The position numbers were made by a program, and so were the translations under genes. Positions 6,596-13,103 of a DNA stretch of 17,118 nucleotides are shown here, in pieces. Numbering within the stretch: the first letter of the stretch is position 1; each line of letters starts with the position of its first letter. The notes under the pieces are model-generated. The model ran no database searches, had not been told where the DNA came from, and saw only the letters and a list, made by a program, of their open reading frames with translations. The DNA comes from Bacteroidales bacterium Bact_23 (GTDB lineage Bacteria; Bacteroidota; Bacteroidia; Bacteroidales; Lentimicrobiaceae), in the NCBI GenBank assembly GCA_001603685.1, contig LUZO01000308.1, positions 1 through 17,118 of the forward strand. The letters run 5' to 3'.

Positions 6596-8329
6596 TTATC
6601 CTTTTTTCGGTACCTTAAACTGGTCGCCGGTCTTTTCCTTAATCTGCTGTTTCCAGCTATCGGGGTAGCCGGGCCAACCCGGTGAAACGGGATAACCCCA
6701 GGGGTTGCGTTCGAACACTCCGTTTTTCTCCTTCTTCACATTGCCGTCGAGGTATTTCACCAGCAGGAACTCACCCAGTTTACGCCATCTGTTTATGGTT
6801 TCATCGGCGGTTTTTGTGCTGTACCAGGTAAGGTAATCCCTTGCCTTTTCGGGAGATATCTTGTAATATTCATTGGCCTGCCAGTCTATATCCCTGATTT
6901 CGGCCACAAACTTATTCTCAAGTTCGCGCTGCACTTTTCTGATGTCGGGCATTACCCTGTCGTAGAACAGATAGGCGAAATGCGCCACCCGGTTGAACAC
7001 CCAGAAAGCGGCGGTTTCGGAATAGGTAAGCATGTCGCCGTTTCCTTCGGCAACACAGTGGGGTGCATTCAGGATACCGCAGTAAAAGGGCATGAAAACG
7101 GTGCTCCCCGCATCGTCGGCGCCAAACCAGAAGATACCTCCGATGGGATCGGGCAGCCAGTAACGCATCTGTGCCACAAAAACAAACCCGGTTTGCTGGG
7201 TTGCCGTTACCCGCTCATTGAAATACTCTTCGCCTTCATATTCCCAGGTAAGCGGCCGCCAGCGGTAAGGCAGTCCAAAGGGACCGGCGCCTATATCCTT
7301 CGACATATCCAGTTCGGTTCCCTGCAGGTAGTCTCGCTTGAAAGCCATCAGATCCTGAACATCCAGTTTGCGGTCGGGCTTGATGTAGAGCGGCATCCTC
7401 TCCTTCCCTTCCACGCCGGTGGCGTAATCCCAGTACTTTTTCATATCGCCGTTCACATGGTTAAACATGGCCCAGACCCGCAATTCGCAAAATCGAACCG
7501 CCTCAAAATCAAGGGGTGCGTAAACATCGCTGAAGCTGAATTCGCTGTCCTTTCCGCTGAAATAGCCCTTTTCGCGCGCAAAGGAGATCACATCGTGACT
7601 GTAAATCACTTCAATGCCGGGCTGGTTGAGCAGCTTGAAATTCCTGCTGCTGATCGAGGTTTTGCCGTCTTCGAGCGGGAATCCCGTAATGCGTGCATGG
7701 TTGGCATGAGCGGAAATGTATCCATCCGGAATGCGGATTGCCACCCACACGGCGCCCTTGTTTGCATTGACCATCTCCTTCTTTTTTTTGTCGTAAACCA
7801 TTCTGGTGCCCTTGCCGATAAGTTCCATAATCCACACCTCGTGTTTATCGCCAATGGAAAACGATTCGCCGGTGCTGGCATAGCCGAACTCCTCAACCAG
7901 TTCGGCAATCACGCGGATGGCTTCGCGGGCGGTTTTTGAACGCTGCAGCGCCAGAAACATCAGGCTGCCGTAATCCACAATGCCGGTGGTATCGTGCAGT
8001 TCGGAGCGGCCGTCAAAGGTGGTTTCACCGATGGCCACCTGATATTCGTTCATAAACCCTACCACCTGATAGGTATGCGCCACCCGCGGAATCTGGCCCA
8101 GCGGTTTGGCGGTGCCGCGGTCGTAAAGGGTAACCATGCTGCCTTCAGGCCAGTCGGCGGCAGGGCGGAAATAGAGCTCGCCGTAGCGAATGTGCGAATC
8201 CACCGCATAGGAAACCATGGTGCCGCCATCTTTCGAAGCTCCCTTGGTTACCAGGTAATTGGTGCATGAGAACGCCTCTCCCGCAAGCAGCAGAATTGCA
8301 ACGAGTAGTGAAAAGATTTTTCTGTTCAT
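6596..8329 (-). CDS. Exported C69-family dipeptidase (Ntn-hydrolase)
   Basis: A 577-residue protein with a cleavable signal peptide (KIFSLLVAILLLAGEAFS, 4-21) followed directly by Cys22 in the context CTNYLVTKGASKDG. In family C69 (PepD-like) the catalytic Cys must be the N-terminal residue of the mature enzyme, so signal cleavage between Ser21 and Cys22 would expose the nucleophile. AFS/C fits signal peptidase I; it is not a good lipobox. Downstream, TYQVVGFMNEYQVAIGETTFDGR is the conserved NEyqlaIgETT block of the family, and LMFLALQRSKTAREAI is the usual helix after it. The length agrees with Bacteroidota C69 members (about 550-600). Predicted role: hydrolysis of dipeptides or amide bonds in the periplasm. 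The gene stands alone with its own terminator. True substrates are unknown. Confidence 0.9.
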   Translation of the reverse strand: MNRKIFSLLVAILLLAGEAFSCTNYLVTKGASKDGGTMVSYAVDSHIRYGELYFRPAADWPEGSMVTLYDRGTAKPLGQIPRVAHTYQVVGFMNEYQVAIGETTFDGRSELHDTTGIVDYGSLMFLALQRSKTAREAIRVIAELVEEFGYASTGESFSIGDKHEVWIMELIGKGTRMVYDKKKKEMVNANKGAVWVAIRIPDGYISAHANHARITGFPLEDGKTSISSRNFKLLNQPGIEVIYSHDVISFAREKGYFSGKDSEFSFSDVYAPLDFEAVRFCELRVWAMFNHVNGDMKKYWDYATGVEGKERMPLYIKPDRKLDVQDLMAFKRDYLQGTELDMSKDIGAGPFGLPYRWRPLTWEYEGEEYFNERVTATQQTGFVFVAQMRYWLPDPIGGIFWFGADDAGSTVFMPFYCGILNAPHCVAEGNGDMLTYSETAAFWVFNRVAHFAYLFYDRVMPDIRKVQRELENKFVAEIRDIDWQANEYYKISPEKARDYLTWYSTKTADETINRWRKLGEFLLVKYLDGNVKKEKNGVFERNPWGYPVSPGWPGYPDSWKQQIKEKTGDQFKVPKKG

Positions 8330-8607
8330 TTATTCGATTTTTGATGATTTTACACTGTATTGTTTTCAAAACCCGGGATTAATGCGCTTTTCCGGCGGGG
8401 CTAAGCAATTCAGAAAGCCATATATATCCCCAATGAAACTGACAGAAGCCGGAATGCATCATTTTCAATCCGCCTGCTAAAATACAAACTCAATGACAAA
8501 GCAGGACAATTTTCAGTTAATTGGACGAAATAATCATCGGATTTCACCGGAAAAACTTATCATTGCAGTGCAGAAATCATTTCCGTATCCGATTAAAAAT
8601 CAGCAAT
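8330..8607. other. Divergent intergenic region between the C69 peptidase and the nucleoid-associated protein
   Basis: This 278-base gap must hold divergent promoters. I find no exact TAnnTTTG element in the positions I checked. The nearest plus-strand candidate is TATCATTG at 8558-8565, one mismatch, with no convincing -33. A TTG-initiated reading frame begins at 8521 and runs into the downstream gene. Its first 29 residues do not resemble the family's N-terminus, so I treat 8521-8607 as leader. No small gene or structured RNA is evident. Confidence 0.4.
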
Positions 8608-9651
8608 ATGATGATAACCGACGATGCCGTTCTCAGCAGGCTGGTCATCCACAAAACGGGGAACAAAAGCCGCGAAGAAGGCATAAAGTTCTCAAAATCA
8701 CCGGTTCAGCTCAGCGAAGCCATTCGCGATCTGCTAATCAGATATTTTCTTTCGCCGTTTAAGAGTCCCGGATATTTCAATCTGTTTCACGAGACCGACC
8801 TCAGCATGAATGAGGTGTACCATTATGCTTCAGCCATTTTCGACGATCCCGGCAGCATTTACCTCAACTCGGTAAATCTGGCGAATCACCTCTACAAATG
8901 CTCGGTGCATCCTAAAGTGCAGGCCGGCGAGTTCTTCACCGTCTATTTCCGCCAGCTCATGCTCGACGGCGAAGAGCTGGACGCCATCGGGCTGTTTAAA
9001 TCGGAATCGAAAGAGACTTTCCTGAAGGTATTCCCCGAAGATGACGGCTTTACGGTTGACCACGAAGAGGGCATCAACATCAACCGCCTTGATAAAGGGT
9101 GCCTTATTTTCAATACGGAGCGGGAAAACGGTTTTGTGGTCATGTCGGTTGACAACCTGAGCAAGGGCAACGATGCGGTTTACTGGATGGACAACTTTTT
9201 GCAACTGAGGCAGCGGAACGACGAGTTTTTTCAGACCAGTCAGGCACTGGACCTCTGCCATAAGTTTGTAACCGAAAAACTGCCCGAATCCTTCGAAATC
9301 GACCGGGCAGAACAGGCTGAGCTGTTGAACAGATCCATGAAGTTTTTCAAGGAAAACGACAGTTTTCAGATGCAGGAGTTTGTGGGCGAAGTTTTTGAAC
9401 AGCCTGAGGTAATTGAAACTTTCAACGACTACCGCCGTGATTATGAGGTAGAAAGGCAGATGAGCTTCAGCGATGATTTTGATATTTCGGGGCAGGCTGT
9501 GCGGAAACAAGCCAAATTTTATCGCAGCGTAATCAAACTCGATAAAAATTTCCATGTGTATGTGCATGGCAACCGCGACCACATTGAGAAAGGATTCGAC
9601 GAGGAGCGCGGCATGCAGTATTACAAGCTCTTTTTTAAGGAGGAGTCGTAA
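8608..9651 (+). CDS. Nucleoid-associated protein, YejK/NdpA (37 kDa) family
   Basis: About 347 residues, cytoplasmic. The N-terminus (MMITDDAVLSRLVIHKTGNK, then SREEGIKFSK) matches the family pattern in which a strand such as 'LIVHKVGNK' comes first, followed by acidic LSEAIRDLLIRYFLSPF. The central segment SKSKESKETFLKVFPEDDGF-type region (seen as FKSESKETFLKV) and INRLDKGCLIFNTERENGFVVMSVD are also characteristic. The C-terminus KFYRSVIKLDKNFHVYVHGNRD fits the family's closing strand. E. coli YejK is associated with the nucleoid; its molecular function is not well defined. The ATG at 8608 (or the adjacent ATG at 8611) is preferred over an upstream TTG at 8521, because only the shorter form starts where homologues start. 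It is probably transcribed alone; I see no terminator before the next gene, 118 bp downstream. Confidence 0.82.
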   Translation: MMITDDAVLSRLVIHKTGNKSREEGIKFSKSPVQLSEAIRDLLIRYFLSPFKSPGYFNLFHETDLSMNEVYHYASAIFDDPGSIYLNSVNLANHLYKCSVHPKVQAGEFFTVYFRQLMLDGEELDAIGLFKSESKETFLKVFPEDDGFTVDHEEGININRLDKGCLIFNTERENGFVVMSVDNLSKGNDAVYWMDNFLQLRQRNDEFFQTSQALDLCHKFVTEKLPESFEIDRAEQAELLNRSMKFFKENDSFQMQEFVGEVFEQPEVIETFNDYRRDYEVERQMSFSDDFDISGQAVRKQAKFYRSVIKLDKNFHVYVHGNRDHIEKGFDEERGMQYYKLFFKEES

Positions 9652-9712
9652 ACCGGGTGCTGCATCGCTGTTCCGCAGTTTTCAAAGGTGCCGGGATATT
9701 TTTCAGCACGGC

Positions 9713-9742
9713 TTTGATGGCAAGCCAATTTGCCTAACTTTG
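9713..9742 (+). promoter_or_regulatory. Bacteroidota-type promoter of the Mpv17-like gene
   Basis: TTTG at 9713-9716 and TAACTTTG at 9735-9742 are separated by 18 bases. They match the -33 (TTTG) and -7 (TAnnTTTG) elements of Bacteroidota housekeeping promoters, with spacing about one base shorter than the usual 19-21. Transcription would start near 9749, giving a ~20-base leader to the ATG at 9769. This is the best two-part promoter match in the window. Confidence 0.6.
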
Positions 9743-9768
9743 CCGCAAAATATGCACATCACTGACCT

Positions 9769-10461
9769 ATGAAACGCAACGACCTGATTTTTACCGGCGC
9801 CATTATTCTTTTCTTTCTGCCGTTTTTTGTTTCGCCCGCCGTTTATAATTGGTACAACACCTTCAATGCCGATCACGGCATGATCATGAGCTTTATCAAG
9901 TTCGGCATACTGGCCACTTTGGGCGAGGTAATCGGACTGCGCATAAAAACGGGGAAATACAATGTTCCCGGCTTTGGAATCCTTCCCAGAGCCATTGTCT
10001 GGGGGTTTCTGGGTCTGACCATCAAACTGGCGTTTGTAATTTTTGGCTCCGGAACCATTTCATTCCTCACCTACATGGGCATGGGCAATGCCGCCGAAGC
10101 CATGGCCGGCGGTTTTTCGGGAGCCAAACTGTTTGTGGCGTTCTGCACCAGCGTATTTATGAACACCATCTACGCTCCGGTGATGATGACCTTCCATAAA
10201 ATCACCGACACCCACATCGTAAACAACGGCGGCACCGTAAGCGGATTGCTGAAACCGATAAATTTCAGCAAAATCCTGACCGGGCTTAACTGGGATGTGC
10301 AGTGGAACTTCGTTTTTAAGAAGACGATCCCCCTGTTCTGGTATCCGGCACACACCATTACTTTCCTGCTGCCCGCCGACTTCCAGGTGCTGTTTGCCGC
10401 ACTGCTCAGCATTGCGCTGGGACTGATTCTTGCAATTGCATCCCAGAAAGGAAATAAATAA
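9769..10461 (+). CDS. Membrane protein with Mpv17/PMP22-like features
   Basis: A 230-residue protein with about five hydrophobic segments (near 7-24, 40-57, 75-103, 121-141, 187-223). No enzyme motif is visible. Three stretches line up with the eukaryotic Mpv17/PMP22/Sym1 pattern: TLGEVIGLRI (50-59) with the N-terminal 'gD..aQ' helix, AFCTSVFMNTIYAPVMMTFHKI (124-145) with the 'DQ...aP....ff' helix, and NWDVQWNF...PLFWYPAHTITFLLPADFQVLFAALLSIALGLILA (174-222) with the terminal 'w..WP..q..NF..vP...R' block. Mpv17 proteins are reported to form membrane channels, but the role of bacterial relatives is unknown. Gene order does not help: it has its own promoter and terminator. The assignment comes from pattern recall and would need a profile search. 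Confidence 0.55.
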   Translation: MKRNDLIFTGAIILFFLPFFVSPAVYNWYNTFNADHGMIMSFIKFGILATLGEVIGLRIKTGKYNVPGFGILPRAIVWGFLGLTIKLAFVIFGSGTISFLTYMGMGNAAEAMAGGFSGAKLFVAFCTSVFMNTIYAPVMMTFHKITDTHIVNNGGTVSGLLKPINFSKILTGLNWDVQWNFVFKKTIPLFWYPAHTITFLLPADFQVLFAALLSIALGLILAIASQKGNK

Positions 10462-10464
10462 ATC

Positions 10465-10503
10465 AAAAAAAACAGGATACCCAACGCTGCATCCTGCTTT
10501 TTT
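10465..10503. terminator. Bidirectional intrinsic terminator between convergent genes
   Basis: Stem CAGGAT (10473-10478) pairs with ATCCTG (10491-10496) around a 12-base loop. On the plus strand it is followed by C and six T (10498-10503). On the other strand the A-run 10465-10472 supplies eight T. It sits between the plus gene ending at 10461 and the minus gene ending at 10549, so it can stop both transcripts. Confidence 0.75.
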
Positions 10504-10548
10504 GTTTCAAATAAACCGGTCTGTTATCCGATTTCAGATAACCCGGAA

Positions 10549-11706
10549 TCAGTCAACCCAGTCGGCGATAAACAGGTTGGTATCGTGGGTACCGCCATTA
10601 TTCCGGTTCGATGAGAAGATCAGCTTCTTGCCGTCATGTGAAAACATGGGGAAAGAGTCGAAAACCGGATCCCAGGTAATCCGTTCGAGGCCGGTGCCAT
10701 CGAGATTCATCATATAAATATTGAATTCGAATCCCCGTTTTCCAGCATGGTTCGAGCTGAAGAGGATTTTTTCGCCTGAGGGATGGAAATAGGGAGCCCA
10801 GTTGGCTTTTCCCAGGTTTGTTATCTGCCTCAGGTCGCTGCCATCCACATTGCAGGTATATATCTCCATATTGGTAGGCGCCACCAGTCCCTGACTCAGC
10901 AGCTCCTTGTATTCCTTTATTTCTTCCGGAGTTTTTGGCCTCGACGATCTGAATACCAGCTTTTTGCCATCGGGCGAGAAAAAAGCGCCGCCATCGTAGC
11001 CTAGTTCAAAGGTAATCTGTTTCACATCGCTGCCGTCAATTTTGCAGGTGTACAGTTCCAGGTCGCCGGAGCGGTCGGAGGTAAACACAATCAGGTCGCC
11101 CTTTGGCGAGACAGTTGCTTCGGCATCATAGCCGGAATGTTTGATGAGGGTATCCACCAGTTCTCCTTTCAGATTGGCAACATAGATGTCGAAATCGGGA
11201 TAGATGGGCCAGAGATACTTTCCATCGGCACGGCGCTCGGGTTCAGGCGGGCAATCGGGGCCGCCCGAACGGGTGGAGGCATATAATATGGTGGTATCGC
11301 CCGGCAGGAAGAACGAGCAGGTGGTACGGCCCAAACCGTTGCTGACCATCTGGGGAATGTGATCCTTCATATGGCCGTCTTTAAACGCAAAATAGTAAAT
11401 GTGGTCGCATTTGGTTCCCCATTTTTCACTTTTTGCCTGAAACGATATCATGGAATCATCGAAACTGAAATAAGCCTCGGCATAATCGCCGTGGGTGGTG
11501 AGCTGGCGGATATTTTTCAGATGTTTCTCCTGAGGGTAGTGTATGGTGGTATCGGGCTGAGCCGAACCCGAAGCGGCATCGCCCTTTCCGCCCGGAATGG
11601 TATGTACGGCAGGATTGCCGGCAAACAAAAACGAAGAGAAAAAGATGGTTACTCCGGCAAACAGAGAAATTAAAACTCGCATTACTTTAGAATTTTTATT
11701 AGACAT
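10549..11706 (-). CDS. Exported TolB-like beta-propeller protein (WD40-like PD40 repeats)
   Basis: A 385-residue protein with an N-terminal signal peptide (hydrophobic VLISLFAGVTIFFSSFLFAG, about 11-30), so periplasmic. The rest is made of about six PD40-type blades of the form 'FSPDGKKLVFSSNR...IYTCNVDGSDLRQIT'. Visible blade cores are FSFDDSMISF, FLPGDTTILYAST, VSPKGDLIVFTSDR, FSPDGKKLVFRSSR, FHPSGEKILFSSN and FSHDGKKLIFSSNR. One blade carries a helical insert (KTPEEIKEYKELLSQG), which I recall from other TolB-like proteins of this group. Such propellers usually mediate protein or peptidoglycan-complex contacts, or belong to peptidase-like proteins; no catalytic domain is attached here. No tolA, tolQ/R or pal gene is nearby, so a Tol-Pal role is not supported. 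The start could also be the internal ATG eight codons later (MRVLIS); both give a signal peptide. Confidence 0.82.
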   Translation of the reverse strand: MSNKNSKVMRVLISLFAGVTIFFSSFLFAGNPAVHTIPGGKGDAASGSAQPDTTIHYPQEKHLKNIRQLTTHGDYAEAYFSFDDSMISFQAKSEKWGTKCDHIYYFAFKDGHMKDHIPQMVSNGLGRTTCSFFLPGDTTILYASTRSGGPDCPPEPERRADGKYLWPIYPDFDIYVANLKGELVDTLIKHSGYDAEATVSPKGDLIVFTSDRSGDLELYTCKIDGSDVKQITFELGYDGGAFFSPDGKKLVFRSSRPKTPEEIKEYKELLSQGLVAPTNMEIYTCNVDGSDLRQITNLGKANWAPYFHPSGEKILFSSNHAGKRGFEFNIYMMNLDGTGLERITWDPVFDSFPMFSHDGKKLIFSSNRNNGGTHDTNLFIADWVD

Positions 11707-11816
11707 TTATTTCAAAATGGCAGTTATTGCCCGACTTAATAAACCTTTGCACCCCTGAATGGTTCAACAGGAAAGTACTCCTTTTAATCTTTTTATGATG
11801 AAACACCTCGTCTCAC

Positions 11817-11839
11817 TTATCCATAATTTTTGTGGATAA
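11817..11839. repeat. Inverted repeat of two DnaA-box-like 9-mers
   Basis: Arms TTATCCA (11817-11823) and TGGATAA (11833-11839) are perfect reverse complements with a 9-base AT-rich spacer. The right 9-mer, TGTGGATAA (11831-11839), is the exact complement of the consensus DnaA box TTATCCACA. The left 9-mer, TTATCCATA (11817-11825), differs at one base. Whether DnaA or another regulator binds here is unknown. Two boxes are too few to call an origin. Confidence 0.5.
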
Positions 11840-11865
11840 CCTTGCAAACAGAATAAAAATTTCAC

Positions 11866-11891
11866 GCATTGTGGAATTTATTACACAATGC
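11866..11891. repeat. 8-bp inverted repeat, possible operator
   Basis: GCATTGTG (11866-11873) and CACAATGC (11884-11891) are perfect reverse complements with a 10-base spacer. A related partial copy, CATTGT, occurs at 11907-11912 inside the palindrome TACATTGTA (11905-11913). The layout suggests a dimeric regulator's site. TGTG/CACA resembles CRP-type sites, but the spacing is 10 rather than 8. There is no T-run, so it is not a terminator. Confidence 0.45.
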
Positions 11892-11998
11892 CCCGGGAGC
11901 GACATACATTGTAACATACTGATTGACTGGCTATTAATCCATACCATCGATTTTGGTTTATTATTTGAACAATACGGGCAAACCCTAAAATCAAAACC

Positions 11999-12871
11999 AT
12001 GAAAAACTATCTGATTATTCTTGTTGCCCTTCCGCTGCTTTTCACCTCATGCGAGAACAAAAAACAAACCGAACAGATCAACTATCTGCTTCAGGAAAGA
12101 GACAGAATCAGCAATGAAGCTGCCGCAAAGGATTCGCTGGTCAACGACTTTCTGATGACGCTTAACGAGATTGAATCCAATCTTTCCGAAATCAAAAGCC
12201 GCGAAAAACTGATCAGTTCGAAAACCGGCCAGGGCCAGGAATTAAGCAAATCGACCCGCGAAAGCATCAACGAAGACATCCGACTGATCAATGAACTGCT
12301 TCAGCAAAATAAAAACAAAATTGCAAGCCTCAACAGCAAAATCAAGGATTCGAACCTGAAGATTACCGAGCTTGAAAATATGGTTAAACTTGCCAATCAG
12401 CAGCTTGTGGAGCGCGATGCCGAAATCGCCACCCTGAAAGAGGAACTGGCACATCTGAATTTCTCTATTGCAGCCCTGAACGATACCATTTCACTGATAA
12501 AAGACAGAAACCTGGCATTGTCCGGAACGATCACCGACAAAACCACCGAACTGAATACCGCCTACTTCCTGGTTGGCGACCGCAAAGAGCTGATCAAGAA
12601 GAATATCCTGAACAAAGAAGGCGGATTCCTTGGCATCGGAAAATCGCAGAAAGTAGCCGGCGATGTCAACCTCGATGAATTCACCCGCGTTGATATCCGC
12701 AAACTGAAATCAATACCCCTGGGTGTGAAGAAAGCCACCGTTATGTCAACCCACCCGGCAAACTCCTACGAACTTGTTGGTGAAAACAAGAAGATTGAAG
12801 AACTTGTGATCAAGGACTATGAGCAGTTCTGGAAAAACTCACGCATGCTTATTATATCAACCGAAAATTAA
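11999..12871 (+). CDS. Coiled-coil lipoprotein of unknown function
   Basis: A 290-residue protein. The N-terminus MKNYLIILVALPLLFTSC is a lipoprotein signal (lipid-attached Cys18), followed by charged ENKK. Residues about 22-185 are almost wholly helical and heptad-like (for example INYLLQERDRIS, LQQNKNKIASLNSKIKDSNLKI, LANQQLVERDAEIATLKEEL), predicting a long coiled coil. The last ~100 residues form a separate globular part: TAYFLVGDRKELIKKNIL (188-204), a glycine-rich GGFLGIGK (208-215), then LDEFTRVDIRKLKSIPLGVKKATVMSTHP and a closing hydrophobic strand. I recall similar lipoproteins with this GxLGIGK tail across Bacteroidota but no established function. Some databases may label relatives as adhesins; I cannot confirm that. 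The protein would be anchored in a membrane with the coil projecting. The gene is monocistronic, with a strong terminator 56 bp downstream. Confidence 0.78.
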   Translation: MKNYLIILVALPLLFTSCENKKQTEQINYLLQERDRISNEAAAKDSLVNDFLMTLNEIESNLSEIKSREKLISSKTGQGQELSKSTRESINEDIRLINELLQQNKNKIASLNSKIKDSNLKITELENMVKLANQQLVERDAEIATLKEELAHLNFSIAALNDTISLIKDRNLALSGTITDKTTELNTAYFLVGDRKELIKKNILNKEGGFLGIGKSQKVAGDVNLDEFTRVDIRKLKSIPLGVKKATVMSTHPANSYELVGENKKIEELVIKDYEQFWKNSRMLIISTEN

Positions 12872-12926
12872 TACGAATTGCATTTGCAATCGGTATAATT
12901 TCTGAAGTTCAACGGCAATATGTCAG

Positions 12927-12958
12927 GCCCCTGTCGCTAATCGGCAGGGGCTTTTTTT
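12927..12958 (+). terminator. Strong intrinsic terminator of the lipoprotein gene
   Basis: A 10-bp stem, GCCCCTGTCG (12927-12936) with CGGCAGGGGC (12942-12951), including one U-G pair and closed by a CTAAT loop, is followed by seven T (12952-12958). It lies 56 bp after the stop at 12871 and isolates the lipoprotein gene from the kinase gene. Confidence 0.93.
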
Positions 12959-13090
12959 GCCTGCCGGATGCAAGAGTAACAATTTATGATGACAGAACAA
13001 TTATTTCAATCATTTATTGGTTTTCACAGTTCCGGTTGTTCAACCCTCAGAATTTAATCACAAAAGAGAGCAATCAACCATTTTAGGCTT

Positions 13091-13098
13091 TAACTTTG
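13091..13098 (+). promoter_or_regulatory. Candidate -7 element of the hybrid kinase gene
   Basis: TAACTTTG matches TAnnTTTG exactly and ends only 5 bases before the ATG at 13104. If used, transcription would begin at about the start codon, making a leaderless or nearly leaderless mRNA. No clear TTTG is present at the -33 position. The same octamer occurs in the promoter at 9735-9742. It also argues against translation from the TTG at 13017. Confidence 0.45.
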
Positions 13099-13103
13099 CG
13101 ATT

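Larger units (their letters stand above)
11707..11998. other. Divergent intergenic region with inverted repeats
   Basis: This 292-base AT-rich gap separates the propeller gene (leftward) and the lipoprotein gene (rightward). It holds two perfect inverted repeats (11817-11839 and 11866-11891) and a short 9-base palindrome at 11905-11913, listed separately. I find no exact TAnnTTTG promoter element for either gene. I see no coding potential. Confidence 0.5.

Noticed and set aside
6980..7939. Plus-strand open frame of 319 codons opposite the C69 peptidase
   Set aside because: It is antisense to a clear peptidase with signal peptide and family motifs, and its translation resembles no protein family.
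8472..8504. CCTGCT...AGCAGG inverted repeat before the nucleoid-protein gene
   Set aside because: Six-base arms with a loop of about 20 and no T-run are expected by chance; I see no supporting context.
8830..9582. Minus-strand open frame of 250 codons opposite the nucleoid-associated protein gene
   Set aside because: It is fully contained in the YejK-like gene and has no family features of its own.
10549..11706. Assignment of the propeller protein as TolB of the Tol-Pal system
   Set aside because: No tol or pal genes are adjacent and PD40 propellers are widespread in unrelated roles.
11817..11891. Chromosomal origin of replication
   Set aside because: Only two DnaA-like boxes, no iteron cluster, no dnaA, dnaN or other replication genes nearby, and no skew data.
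13017..13103. TTG-initiated 29-residue N-terminal extension of the kinase
   Set aside because: The added residues precede the first membrane helix, are unlike a kinase N-terminus, and overlap the likely -7 promoter element at 13091-13098.
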